DNA of 26,545 nucleotides from an uncultured Chloroflexota bacterium (GCA_937967325.1 CALBSQ010000199.1:1-26545); one strand, 5' to 3'. Counted from the stretch's first letter, positions 16,531 through 25,827 are shown. Notes: generated from the sequence alone by a model not told the origin. Numbers and translations: made by a program.

Positions 16531-18000
16531 ATGCCGATCCTCTCTTGCTCTCGTCGGCGACTGTTGCAGATGGTGGCCTCCCAGGCAGCCCTCCTCGGCC
16601 TGCTGAGCGCCTGCGGCACGGCCGCGGCGCCGCCACCCGCTGCCCAGGCGACCAGCTCCAAGGCAAGCTCCGCCGCGGCCGCCACTACCGCTGCCAGTGT
16701 GGCCAGTGGCCCGCAGGCGACGGCGACGCCGGACAAGTCCCACCGCGCCGGAACCGGCACCACCAAGCTCCGCTTCGAGTCGCGCGCCGACGACTCCATC
16801 ATCCCCACCTGGAACGCCATCGTCGACGCCTTCGTCAAAGCGAACCCCGACGTCAGCGTCAGCCACGAGCCGGTAGTAGGCGACGCCTACCAGCGCTATC
16901 TGGTCGAGTTTGCCGGCGGCACGCCCCCGGACGTGATGGAGTTCGAGGTCAAGCAGCTCGTCGCTTGGGGGGCCAAAGGGGTACTGCTGGATCTGAACGC
17001 CAACGTTGCCAAGTCCGCCATCACGCATCCCAAGGACTTCTTCCCGGTGACTTGGTCCAAGTGTCTCAGCCAGGGCAAGCTGGCCGCCATCCCCTACGAC
17101 ACCACGCCGGTAGCCATCTTCTACAACCCTGACATGTTCAACGCGGCCGGCGTGCCACTGCCACCCAAACAATGGGGGAGCGACCAGTGGACCTGGGACG
17201 TCTTCCTCACGGCCTGCCAGAAGCTCACCAAGGCCAACGGCAGCCAGTACGCCTACGGCCAGAGCACCTGGTGGGTCTACTCGTTGCCGTGGATCTGGTC
17301 GAATGGCGGGCAGGTGGTCAACAAGGACGTCACCAAGGCGACGCTGACCGCGTCGGCCGTGGTCGACGCCGTCCAATGGCAGCACGACCTGATGTGGAAG
17401 TACAAGGTCTGGCCGGACGCCAAAGCCGCCAAGGCGCTCGGGCCGGTCGATCCCTTCTTCGTTGGCAAGGAGGCGATGTATACCAACGGAACCTACTACA
17501 TCCCCGCGGTGAAGAAGGGCATCAAGGTGAAGTGGGATCTGGCGCCCATGCCCAAAGGAAAGGCGGGCGTGTGGACACGAGACCCGTCGGACTCCCTCGC
17601 GGAAAGCGGGCAGAGCAAGTACCAGGACGCGTCCTGGAAGTTCATCGAGTTCTTCAGCGGCGAGCAGGGCATGCAGCTGGTGGGCCAGCTCGGCCGCGGG
17701 CTACCCGCCCGCATGTCCGTAGCCAAGTCGGATCAGTTCCTCAAGGGGCCGGACGGTATCGACTGGAAGGTGTTCGTCGACGCCACGGACAACGAGGGAG
17801 TCCAGCCGGTCACCGACCAGTGGCCACAGATGGACAAGGCCATCAGCGACGGCACCGGCAAGATGTGGAGCAACCAGCAGTCACCCAAGGATGCCTACAC
17901 CGCGCTGGAGCCGGTGGTGCAAGGCATCCTCGATCAGGCCAAGGTGCGCCGCGACCTCGCCAGCTACCAGGACGTCGGCTGGGGCAAGCTGCAGTACTAG
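16531..18000 (+). CDS. Sugar ABC transporter substrate-binding lipoprotein (CUT1-like)
   Basis: Extracytoplasmic binding protein that would deliver a carbohydrate to an ABC importer. It has 489 residues from ATG 16531, the start that gives a proper signal peptide: twin arginines at 8-10, a hydrophobic core, and lipobox LSAC with Cys28 as the lipidated residue. Longer in-frame starts (for example ATG 16486) would bury the signal. A Ser/Ala/Thr-rich linker (29-70) precedes the type I binding fold, with TTKLRFESRAD at its start, PPDVMEFE, IPYDTTPVAIFYN and a WTWDVF segment. AAGGTGA lies about 11 nt upstream. No permease or ATPase gene is adjacent, and both neighbouring sugar-transport loci in this window are broken, so it is an orphan here. 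The substrate is unknown. Confidence 0.9.
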   Translation: MPILSCSRRRLLQMVASQAALLGLLSACGTAAAPPPAAQATSSKASSAAAATTAASVASGPQATATPDKSHRAGTGTTKLRFESRADDSIIPTWNAIVDAFVKANPDVSVSHEPVVGDAYQRYLVEFAGGTPPDVMEFEVKQLVAWGAKGVLLDLNANVAKSAITHPKDFFPVTWSKCLSQGKLAAIPYDTTPVAIFYNPDMFNAAGVPLPPKQWGSDQWTWDVFLTACQKLTKANGSQYAYGQSTWWVYSLPWIWSNGGQVVNKDVTKATLTASAVVDAVQWQHDLMWKYKVWPDAKAAKALGPVDPFFVGKEAMYTNGTYYIPAVKKGIKVKWDLAPMPKGKAGVWTRDPSDSLAESGQSKYQDASWKFIEFFSGEQGMQLVGQLGRGLPARMSVAKSDQFLKGPDGIDWKVFVDATDNEGVQPVTDQWPQMDKAISDGTGKMWSNQQSPKDAYTALEPVVQGILDQAKVRRDLASYQDVGWGKLQY

Positions 18001-18030
18001 GTCCCGAGAACCAGTTATCGACCGCGGTGA

Positions 18031-18258
18031 TCATTCCCCCCGCATCTCCCGCACCATCTCGTCCGAGTCATGCCGCCCAAGATCGCTCAGATAACCGGCA
18101 TACTTTGCGAAAGGAGACTCGGCGAGATGCTTCTGCAGACGGTAGCCGTGGTCTGCCTCGACAAACTCGATCGCGTCGCCTGGTCTCAAGCCTAGACGGT
18201 CACGCACGCTCTTCGGGATGGTTACCTGTCCCTTGCTTGTCAATCTGGTCGACGTCAC
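18031..18258 (-). CDS. AbrB/MazE/SpoVT-family DNA-binding protein (VapB-like antitoxin)
   Basis: A 75-residue swapped-hairpin DNA-binding protein. The AbrB core LTSKGQVTIPKSVRDRLGLRPGD is near the N-terminus, and a short acidic C-terminal tail follows (the usual toxin-binding part), ending MVREMRGE. I choose GTG 18258 because GGAGG lies 5 nt upstream. A GTG at 18264 would put the Shine-Dalgarno sequence directly against the codon. Such antitoxins normally precede a PIN-domain toxin by a few bases, but here the convergent binding-protein gene ends 30 bp downstream, so no toxin is present. It is either a solitary antitoxin or a stand-alone regulator. Confidence 0.85.
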   Translation of the reverse strand: MTSTRLTSKGQVTIPKSVRDRLGLRPGDAIEFVEADHGYRLQKHLAESPFAKYAGYLSDLGRHDSDEMVREMRGE

Positions 18259-18270
18259 ATGCACCTCCCA

Positions 18271-18292
18271 GGTAAGAACGCTGAGTCTTACC
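18271..18292. promoter_or_regulatory. Inverted-repeat operator upstream of the AbrB-type gene
   Basis: GGTAAGA (18271-18277) and TCTTACC (18286-18292) form a perfect 7-bp dyad with an 8-bp spacer, immediately upstream of the ribosome-binding site. AbrB/MazE antitoxins usually bind such dyads to repress their own operon. Confidence 0.5.
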
Positions 18293-18340
18293 GAATGGTA
18301 TGGCGAGAGGAGCGACGCCGCAAGCGGAGCCGAGGACAGG

Positions 18341-18383
18341 TTGTATGACGTCTATTGACAGGCTAAGATAGCAACCATATAAT
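18341..18383 (+). promoter_or_regulatory. Consensus sigma-70 promoter with GntR-type operator
   Basis: TTGACA (18355-18360), a 17-bp spacer and TATAAT (18378-18383) form a perfect consensus promoter. Overlapping its -35 side is TTGTATGACGTCTATTGACA, which recurs with one difference at 19591-19610 in front of the FadR-type regulator. The promoter points into the relic binding-protein gene at 18469. The shared box is the likely binding site of the neighbouring regulator. Confidence 0.75.
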
Positions 18384-18468
18384 GCGGCCTGCGGGTCATC
18401 GATCAAACGACGGTTCGCCCCCTGATTACGCGAGGGGATCGGTGATAGCAGGAGTGGGAGATAGGTCA

Positions 18469-18802
18469 ATGTCTGCTCTCGATAGTTCGCGGCAATCTCG
18501 GAAGGGGGGCGCTACGCCAACCTGGTACTCCGTGCGCCCGCCCTGAAGACGGATGCCCAGAGCTGGGCGAAATCCACCTTCGCCAACATGCCATCGACGA
18601 CCGGTGTGGATGTGCTCGTGAACTCTCTAGCGATCGCCCAGTCGCCGGACCCGGTGCGCGCCATTCCGGGAATGCCCAGTTCGAGAGCACGATCGCTACC
18701 CCCTTGTGGAAGAATTGGCTGGCGCAGAAGGTGACGGTGCCCGACGGTCTGGCCCAGGCCCAGACCCAGTTGCAAGCGCTACTGGATCAGGGCAACAAAT
18801 AG
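18469..18802 (+). pseudogene. Relic of a sugar-binding protein gene (5' end fused to 3' end)
   Basis: ATG 18469 has GGAG 8 nt upstream and follows a perfect promoter, but after about ten codons (MSALDSSRQS) the sequence jumps into the C-terminal part of a sugar ABC substrate-binding protein: KGGATPTWYSVRP, then in another frame LKTDAQSWAKSTFANMP...VRAIPG, then in a third frame NAQFESTIATPLWKNWLAQ and QTQLQALLDQGNK before TAG 18800-18802. A large internal deletion and at least two frameshifts are therefore visible. It is not a copy of the intact binding protein at 16531, whose C-terminus differs. Confidence 0.7.
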
Positions 18803-18840
18803 CCGAAACGGCCGCCCCGCCGCTAGAAACCGTTGATCCG

Positions 18841-19566
18841 CTACCGGTCGACGATCAGCATGCGGATCTCCTCGCAGACGCGCTCCAGGTGCGCCGCCAT
18901 GGCCGCCGCCGCCGCCTCGGCGTCTCCAGCGCGGAGCGCGGCGACGATCCGCTCGTGCTCCGCCACGGCATGCTCGGCCGTCGCCGGGATCTGCAAGGTG
19001 TCACGCATCCGGCCATGCAGTGGTCGGAGAATTGGCGCTAGGATCATCTCCAACGAGGGATTCCGCGTCGCCCGCGCGATGGCCAGGTGGAACCGATGGT
19101 CCACATCGATGAACTCCCCCGACAGATGCTGCAACTGGTCGCGCATCGTCGCGACCAGCTCGGCCAGGGTATCGAGCTCCTCCGGCGTCACCCGTGCAGC
19201 GGCTCGGCGGGCGATGCCGACCTCCAGGACCTGCCGCACTTCGAGCCAGCGTAAGAGACCGTCACGGTCGCTGCGAATGAATAATTGCAAGGCGGAGGAG
19301 ACATCCCAGGCCTCGCGCGGATTGGCGTAGGAGCCGACGCCGTGCCGGATGCGCACCAGCCGGTAGGAAGCCAGACCGCGGATGGCCTCGCGGATGACGG
19401 TCCGGCTGACACCGAAACGCGCCGCCAACTCTCCCTCGGCGGGCAGCAGGCAGCCGGGCGGCAGCGTTTCATCGAGGATCCACTCGGTCAGCCGCTCGGC
19501 CACTTCGTCGGCCAGGCGCCGCCGTTCGGTCACCCGCTCGATCGGCAACGACTGAGCCGGCGCCAA
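18841..19566 (-). CDS. FadR-subfamily GntR transcriptional regulator
   Basis: A metabolite-responsive dimeric DNA-binding regulator. The N-terminal winged helix-turn-helix (about residues 13-75) contains LPAEGELAARFGVSRTVIREAI and the wing RIRHGVGSYA. The C-terminal all-helical FCD domain (about 95-230) has the metal-site pattern VDHRFHLAIA and EHERIVAAL, with a further His in MAAHLERV. The start is taken as TTG 19566, because AGGAGGGGAGG stands 6 nt before it; an in-frame TTG at 19611 would place the start within the operator. It sits between a dead sugar-binding gene and a duplicated promoter-operator, so it probably regulated a sugar or sugar-acid uptake locus now lost, and itself. Confidence 0.9.
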   Translation of the reverse strand: MAPAQSLPIERVTERRRLADEVAERLTEWILDETLPPGCLLPAEGELAARFGVSRTVIREAIRGLASYRLVRIRHGVGSYANPREAWDVSSALQLFIRSDRDGLLRWLEVRQVLEVGIARRAAARVTPEELDTLAELVATMRDQLQHLSGEFIDVDHRFHLAIARATRNPSLEMILAPILRPLHGRMRDTLQIPATAEHAVAEHERIVAALRAGDAEAAAAAMAAHLERVCEEIRMLIVDR

Positions 19567-19590
19567 CGGTAGCCTCCCCTCCTGCAGAAG

Positions 19591-19657
19591 TTGTATGACG
19601 TCTGTTGACAACCTGAGCGAGCAACGATAGGATACCCGCGAATTGGCGAGCCGGCAA
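19591..19657. promoter_or_regulatory. Overlapping promoters and operator upstream of the FadR-type gene
   Basis: TTGTATGACGTCTGTTGACA (19591-19610) repeats the operator found at 18341. On the plus strand TTGACA (19605-19610), 17 bp and TAGGAT (19628-19633) form a promoter that runs into the end of a convergent gene and has no target today. On the minus strand TTGCCG (19652-19657), 17 bp and TATCCT (19629-19634) form the likely promoter of the regulator. The two -10 boxes overlap, and the operator lies just downstream of the minus start point, which suggests autorepression. Confidence 0.6.
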
Positions 19658-19729
19658 GCGCCATGCTGGCAGCCGCCGTCTCGGCGCGATCTGGGGCGCG
19701 ATGACGCCGGCCGTTGCAGTAACGGTCAC

Positions 19730-20863
19730 TTACGGGACAGCCGCCGCCCAATCCTTGGCGAAGGTGTCCTGCACTCGCTTGATCGCGTCGGCGTTGCTCA
19801 TGATGAGGCCGAGCTCGCGGGTGTCGTCGAGCGATGAGCTGGATGCGTTGGCCGAGCCGACGTAGAGCATTTGACCATCGGCAAGATACATCTTGACGTG
19901 CGGGTAAGGCGCCGCCAGCTTGCGGACCGCGGCGCCCGTTGAGGCCAGTCGCTGTTCGCCGGATACGTTGTGATCGTTCCCGCCTTGGGGCATCGGCACG
20001 ATCAGCTTCACCTGCACCCCACGCTTGGCCGCCGCGGCGAGCGCGTCCACGATACCCGGGTCCTGCATCTCTTCCTGCTCGGCCAGCAGCGTCTTGTGCG
20101 CGCTGGCGATCAGGTCCGTCAGCTTCTGGCGGGCGTTGTTGGGGGCAACGACCAGATCGGCACGAGTCGGATCTACCGCCGTACGGTTCCAATCGGCCTC
20201 GAAGATGGCTTCGTCGACGGCCACGTCGGCCGGATCGGTATCCAGCATGCCGAACTCGCGATTGGACGTGAATGAGCTGTGCGTCAGGTTCAGGGTCATG
20301 ATGTAGGCCGAGGCGCGATCAAGCATGAGGCTCTTTTCGTGCGTCAGGCGGAAGGCTGGGTTGGCCCACTTCACGTCGATGCCGGCGCCTTGCAGCTCGT
20401 CGTGAATGTTCTGATTGCCCGGTCCGCCGACCGGGTGCGGCTCCAGTAAGACTCGCACGGCGACGTGACGCTTCACCGCCTCCTTGAGACCCAGGATCAC
20501 GTCGCGCTCCGTGAGGAGATAGATGGTGAGGTCGATGCTCTTGTGCGCCTGCGTGATGGACTTGACGATCAGCGCGTCGCCGTCGTCCGGCTCGACGAAG
20601 AACTGGCCGGGCACCACGGGGGCTTGCACTGCCGTCGTGTTGCTTCGGCGAGTCGCGTTGGAGGTCTGTGGCGCGGACGCGACGGAAACGTGGGCGGCGG
20701 ACGCAGGGGCTGGCATGCCTGCGCAGGCAGCAAGCAGGAAAATGAGTAGAACGTAGCCAAAGAAAGTTGCGATATGCCGGCGCGAAAGGCTCAGATAAGG
20801 CGATGCCAGGTGGAAGCTGCCAGTCCGGGGCGGCGACTGCGGTCTGCCGCCAGAGCACGGCAC
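19730..20863 (-). CDS. Phospholipase D-like (HKD) lipoprotein
   Basis: A secreted, lipid-anchored phosphodiesterase of the PLD superfamily (phospholipase or nuclease). Two complete catalytic motifs are seen: HEKSLMLD in the first domain and HVKMYLAD in the second, each followed by the expected NLTHSSF and GSANASSSS stretches. A hydrophobic segment FFGYVLLIFLLAAC with lipobox LAAC predicts export and lipidation. The start is a problem: between the last upstream stop and the signal peptide the only ATG/GTG/TTG codons are GTG 20863, inside the palindromic repeat, and ATG 20995 beyond it. I use GTG 20863 (377 residues). The repeat may have landed in the original 5' end and supplied the present start codon. 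Bacterial two-HKD proteins act on phospholipids or DNA; which applies here is not visible. Confidence 0.8.
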   Translation of the reverse strand: MPCSGGRPQSPPRTGSFHLASPYLSLSRRHIATFFGYVLLIFLLAACAGMPAPASAAHVSVASAPQTSNATRRSNTTAVQAPVVPGQFFVEPDDGDALIVKSITQAHKSIDLTIYLLTERDVILGLKEAVKRHVAVRVLLEPHPVGGPGNQNIHDELQGAGIDVKWANPAFRLTHEKSLMLDRASAYIMTLNLTHSSFTSNREFGMLDTDPADVAVDEAIFEADWNRTAVDPTRADLVVAPNNARQKLTDLIASAHKTLLAEQEEMQDPGIVDALAAAAKRGVQVKLIVPMPQGGNDHNVSGEQRLASTGAAVRKLAAPYPHVKMYLADGQMLYVGSANASSSSLDDTRELGLIMSNADAIKRVQDTFAKDWAAAVP

Positions 20864-20979
20864 TGCGGTGCGCCGATCGGCTCCAGAGGAACCATCTGCT
20901 CCGGACCACGGAAACGATCTGCCACTATGTCCCGACCGCAGTCGGGTGCTCTGGCGGCAGACCGCAGTCGCCGCCCCGG
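20825..20979. repeat. MITE-like palindromic element, copy 1
   Basis: Perfect 34-bp terminal inverted repeats (20825-20858 and 20946-20979), starting CCGGGGCGGCGACTGCGGTC, flank an 87-bp centre with further small palindromes. Copy 2 at 26294-26450 has the same arms with two changes and, when inverted, a recognisably related centre (GGCACTGCGGTGC near one side, GTCCCGAC near the other). No transposase is encoded, and no clear target duplication is seen. It lies between lepA and the PLD gene. Confidence 0.85.
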
Positions 20980-21019
20980 GCTTTTCATCGCCCACCTTCG
21001 ATACCCTTTTTCAGGCCCA

Positions 21020-22828
<1,809 letters not shown>

Positions 22829-22848
22829 GACCGTCGTCCCCCGCTCGC

Positions 22849-23520
22849 TCAACGCCCGCGGTCCGGCACGGGCACACGGGCGTCGTCGCGCAGAGCGCGC
22901 ACGTGCCGGTAGATGTACAGGGCGATCAGCAAGACGATCAGAGCGATAAACAGATAGTCGAACTTGTGATAGATCGGCCCGATCGTATCCCAGTTCTGGC
23001 CGAGCTGCATGCCGATATAGGCGAGCAGCCCCGACCAGATCACCGAGCCGACGAACGAGTAGATCAAGAACCGCCCGAAGGGCATGCGGGCGACGCCGGC
23101 AGGGAGCGAGATAAAAGTCCGCACCACCGGCATGAGTCGCGCAAAAAAGACCGTAGCCTCGCCGAAGCGACCGAACCAGCGATCGGCCGCGTCGATGTCG
23201 TGGCTCGATAAGAGGACAAAGCGCCCGTAGCGCAGGGCCAGCGGCCGTCCGCCGATCGCGCCGACGACGTAGGCGACGGTCGAGCCCAGCGTGCAGCCGA
23301 CGCCGCCGGCCAGCGCAGCGCCCCACAAGGTGAAGGTCCCCTTCGCCACCAGGAAGCCGCTGAACGGCATGATGATCTCGCTCGGCAAGGGGATGCAGGC
23401 GCTCTCGATGGCCATCAGCAGCACGATGCCGAGGTAGCCGAGCGTGCTCAGCGTGCCCGTGACGAAGCCGGCCAGACCGGTATCCAGACCATGCACGGTC
23501 GCCAAATCTCCCGCATACAC
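22849..23520 (-). CDS. DedA-family membrane protein (undecaprenyl-phosphate/PE flippase type)
   Basis: A polytopic inner-membrane protein of the DedA/VTT family; characterised members recycle lipid carriers such as undecaprenyl phosphate. In 223 residues the hallmarks are ESACIPLPSEIIMPFSG (first re-entrant hairpin, with acidic residues), the glycine-rich GCTLGSTVAYVVGAIGG, and FFARLMPVVRTFISLPAGVARM, the conserved arginine-containing second hairpin. C-terminal helices with the family-typical GSVIWSG follow. GTG 23520 gives the longest product but has no Shine-Dalgarno sequence. GTG 23496, eight codons later, has GGGAG about 11 nt upstream and may be the true start. It is the promoter-proximal gene of the dedA-lepA pair. 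Confidence 0.9.
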   Translation of the reverse strand: MYAGDLATVHGLDTGLAGFVTGTLSTLGYLGIVLLMAIESACIPLPSEIIMPFSGFLVAKGTFTLWGAALAGGVGCTLGSTVAYVVGAIGGRPLALRYGRFVLLSSHDIDAADRWFGRFGEATVFFARLMPVVRTFISLPAGVARMPFGRFLIYSFVGSVIWSGLLAYIGMQLGQNWDTIGPIYHKFDYLFIALIVLLIALYIYRHVRALRDDARVPVPDRGR

Positions 23521-23697
23521 AAAACGACCGCGCCGGTGGTGGCCGCGGCCACCGCGCCACGGATCATCCCGCGGCCGGCACGGCTACGTCGAGAAGCGCG
23601 TCCCGTGGAGTATACCGCGTGCGCTAGCCGGGCAATCCGAGCCTCGTATGTTACGCTGACGTGGCCGTTGCCGAGCAGCGGAGTGAGGATTACGTAG

Positions 23698-24006
23698 ATG
23701 TCGGAACTGGCACTGACCGACAACGGGAAGATCATCGATCTTCGTCGGGACGACCCGATCGTGCTCCGTTTGCCCGAGGATCCCGATACCGGCTATCGTT
23801 GGGCGGTGGTCGCACTGGACGACGATGTATTGACCGTCGAGAGCTCCGCCTTCTCCCAAGGGATAGGCGGCGGCGGTATGCGAACGCTCCTCCTCAGTCC
23901 GAAGAGGGCCGGCACCGCTCATCTGCAACTGAAGCACTGGCGCGAGTGGGAAGGGGACCGTTCTTCCCTTGATCGCTTTGAGGTGACGCTCCGAATCCGG
24001 GACTAG
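23698..24006 (+). CDS. Chagasin-like cysteine protease inhibitor (I42 family)
   Basis: A small all-beta inhibitor of papain-like cysteine proteases. The three inhibitory loops of the family are recognisable in 102 residues: DPDTGYRW (28-35, family NPTTGYxW), GIGGGG (55-60), and HWREWEG (80-86), where most members have RPW. No signal peptide is visible, so it would stay in the cytoplasm, unlike many bacterial members. ATG 23698 has GTGAGGA about 9 nt upstream. No papain-like protease gene lies in the window, so the partner is unknown. It is divergent from dedA and convergent with the transporter gene, with a long inverted repeat between the stops. Confidence 0.85.
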   Translation: MSELALTDNGKIIDLRRDDPIVLRLPEDPDTGYRWAVVALDDDVLTVESSAFSQGIGGGGMRTLLLSPKRAGTAHLQLKHWREWEGDRSSLDRFEVTLRIRD

Positions 24007-24057
24007 TGGGGCGTTTGTGTTGTAGGGGCCATTCGCCCCGCGATCGCGCAGCATCGA

Positions 24058-24167
24058 CCGTCGGGGTAGGGGCAGGTCTCTGTGCCTGCCCTGGTCGCCG
24101 CCGCCACGGTGGCACCCGCTGGTGCGGGAGGCAGGGCAGGCACAGAGACCTGCCCCTACCCCGACGG
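24058..24167. repeat. Perfect 36-bp inverted repeat, second TAGGGGC-family pair
   Basis: The arms at 24058-24093 and 24132-24167 are perfectly complementary over 36 bp, with a 38-bp loop. Each arm contains an inner palindrome, GGGCAGG...CCTGCCC. The GGTAGGGGC ends face outward, opposite to the 14870 element. A lone TGTAGGGGCCATTCGCCCC unit lies just before it (24020-24038). The element fills the gap between two convergent genes and ends 1 bp before the transporter stop codon, so it could serve as a two-way terminator. Confidence 0.9.
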
Positions 24168-24168
24168 C

Positions 24169-25827
24169 TTAACCAGCGCCGGTCCCTTGCCCGGAGATCG
24201 CCAAGGAGATGACCTTGGCGATCAGCAGGACTACGGCGAGGACCAGGTAACCACGGAGCGTGAACATGCCCACTTTGCGGGTGAGCGACCACGCCGGCAT
24301 GGTGAGCTCCGGCAGCGGCGGCATTCGCCAGGTGGCCCTGTCCGCCAGCAGGACCGGATCGATCTCCCGGCTTGCGCCGCGGCCACGGAGCTGCACGAGC
24401 CAGATCACCAGGAGGCCCAGCCCCAGCGCCGCGCCCAACGCCGCCGCCAGCGCCTTGGCGTCGATGGCGGGGAACAGCGTCGTCGCCGCCAGGATGAGCG
24501 AGAGCATGACCAGCACGCCGACGATGGCGCTTGCCAGGACGTTGAGCCAGTTCTTGTTCACCCAAGGCCCCAACACCTGGCGGTCGTTGCAGAGGAGCAG
24601 CAAGAATACCGTCGCGCTAGGGAGCAGGACCCCGGCGAGCGCCTGCACCGCCTCGGTCAACAGCCCCAGTGGCGCATTCGGGATCAGCACGATTCCGGCG
24701 GCCGCCAAAACGGTCACGGCATAGATGGCGTAGAAGCCTTTCGCCTGCTTCCAGCTCCGGTGCAGGGAGTGCTTGACCTTGAAGACGTCGCCGAAGGCGT
24801 AGGATGACGACAGCGTCACGGCGGAGGCGCCGATGATCCCGGCGTTGATCAGGACGATGGCCTGGAAGGCCCCGGCCAACGGCCCGACGTGCTGGAGCAG
24901 GCCGCCGGCAACGGCGCCGGCGTCCGAAAACCTGCCGGCAAGGTCGGTGCCCTGGAAGGCGAACGCGGCCGCGATGATCAGGGCGGCCGCCCCGAGGATC
25001 ACGACGAAGGCGCCGATGACCGTGTCGGCGCGCTCGTAGGCCATCCAGCGCGGCGTCAGGCGCTTGTCGATCACGTTGGACTGCTGGAAGAAGAGCTGCC
25101 AGGGCGCGACCGTGGTGCCGACGATGGCGATGATCAGCAGGAGCGCCGTGGAGTCCAGGCCGCCCTGCACGCCCGGCACGACGGAGTCGTGGACAACCGG
25201 TCCCAACGATGGGTGGCTCAGGAGGGCCAACGGGACGACCAGGAGGCTGGTCGCCACGCACAGGTACATCCAGCGCTCCCAGTGGTGGAAGCTGCCGGTC
25301 GCCACGAAGACGATGAGCGCCAGCGCGGCGAGGGGGACAGACACGTAGGGGCTGACGCCGAAGTAGGCCATGCCCAGACTGATGCCGATGAACTCCGTCA
25401 CGATGGTGAGGAAGTTGAGCAGGAACAGGTCGCCGACCGAGAAGGCGCCCCAGAACTTGCCGAATCGCTCGATGATGAGACGGGCGTGGCCGACGCCGGT
25501 CACCAGACCGAGCCGTACCACCATCTCCTGGTTGACGATCAGCACTGGAATGAGCAGCAGGAGCACCCAGAGCAGGCTGGTACCGTAGTTCTGCCCGGCC
25601 TGCCCGTAGGTGGCGACGCCCCCGGCGTCATTGTCGCCCACCATCACGACCAGCCCCGGCCCCATGACCGCCAACAGGGTAAGCAGCTTCGCTTTCCAGG
25701 TGCGGCGGGGGGCGTCGTCGTACTGCCGGATCGTGCCGAGCGCGCCGCGGATGTCGCCCACATGGGCGTCGTCCAGCACCGCCGCGCGGCGGACAGCGGT
25801 GCGAGGGGTCTCAAGCTCAGTGATCAT
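24169..25827 (-). CDS. NRAMP-superfamily divalent metal transporter, NRMT-like (probable Mg2+)
   Basis: A polytopic metal importer of the SLC11/NRAMP superfamily (552 residues, about 11-12 helices, N-terminal cytosolic tail of about 45 residues). TM1 carries GPGLVVMVGDNDAGG (57-70) where Mn/Fe NRAMPs have DPGN. TM6 carries GTTVAPW (238-244) where they have an MPH motif. The metal-selective methionine is thus replaced by alanine, as recalled for NRAMP-related magnesium transporters (NRMT). ATG 25827 is fixed by AGGAGG (25837-25842, minus) at 9 nt; a longer in-frame start would lie inside the leader. Its transcript begins with an M-box Mg2+ riboswitch and a leader ORF, which strongly supports magnesium as substrate. 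The superfamily is clear; substrate choice is inference from motif plus riboswitch. Confidence 0.9.
   Translation of the reverse strand: MITELETPRTAVRRAAVLDDAHVGDIRGALGTIRQYDDAPRRTWKAKLLTLLAVMGPGLVVMVGDNDAGGVATYGQAGQNYGTSLLWVLLLLIPVLIVNQEMVVRLGLVTGVGHARLIIERFGKFWGAFSVGDLFLLNFLTIVTEFIGISLGMAYFGVSPYVSVPLAALALIVFVATGSFHHWERWMYLCVATSLLVVPLALLSHPSLGPVVHDSVVPGVQGGLDSTALLLIIAIVGTTVAPWQLFFQQSNVIDKRLTPRWMAYERADTVIGAFVVILGAAALIIAAAFAFQGTDLAGRFSDAGAVAGGLLQHVGPLAGAFQAIVLINAGIIGASAVTLSSSYAFGDVFKVKHSLHRSWKQAKGFYAIYAVTVLAAAGIVLIPNAPLGLLTEAVQALAGVLLPSATVFLLLLCNDRQVLGPWVNKNWLNVLASAIVGVLVMLSLILAATTLFPAIDAKALAAALGAALGLGLLVIWLVQLRGRGASREIDPVLLADRATWRMPPLPELTMPAWSLTRKVGMFTLRGYLVLAVVLLIAKVISLAISGQGTGAG

Noticed and set aside
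18469..18802. Intact small gene
   Set aside because: The C-terminal motifs of a sugar-binding protein are spread over three frames, which is better explained as a relic.
19640..19729. Small plus-strand gene after the second promoter copy
   Set aside because: Only a 13-codon ORF without a good ribosome site is present before the convergent PLD gene.
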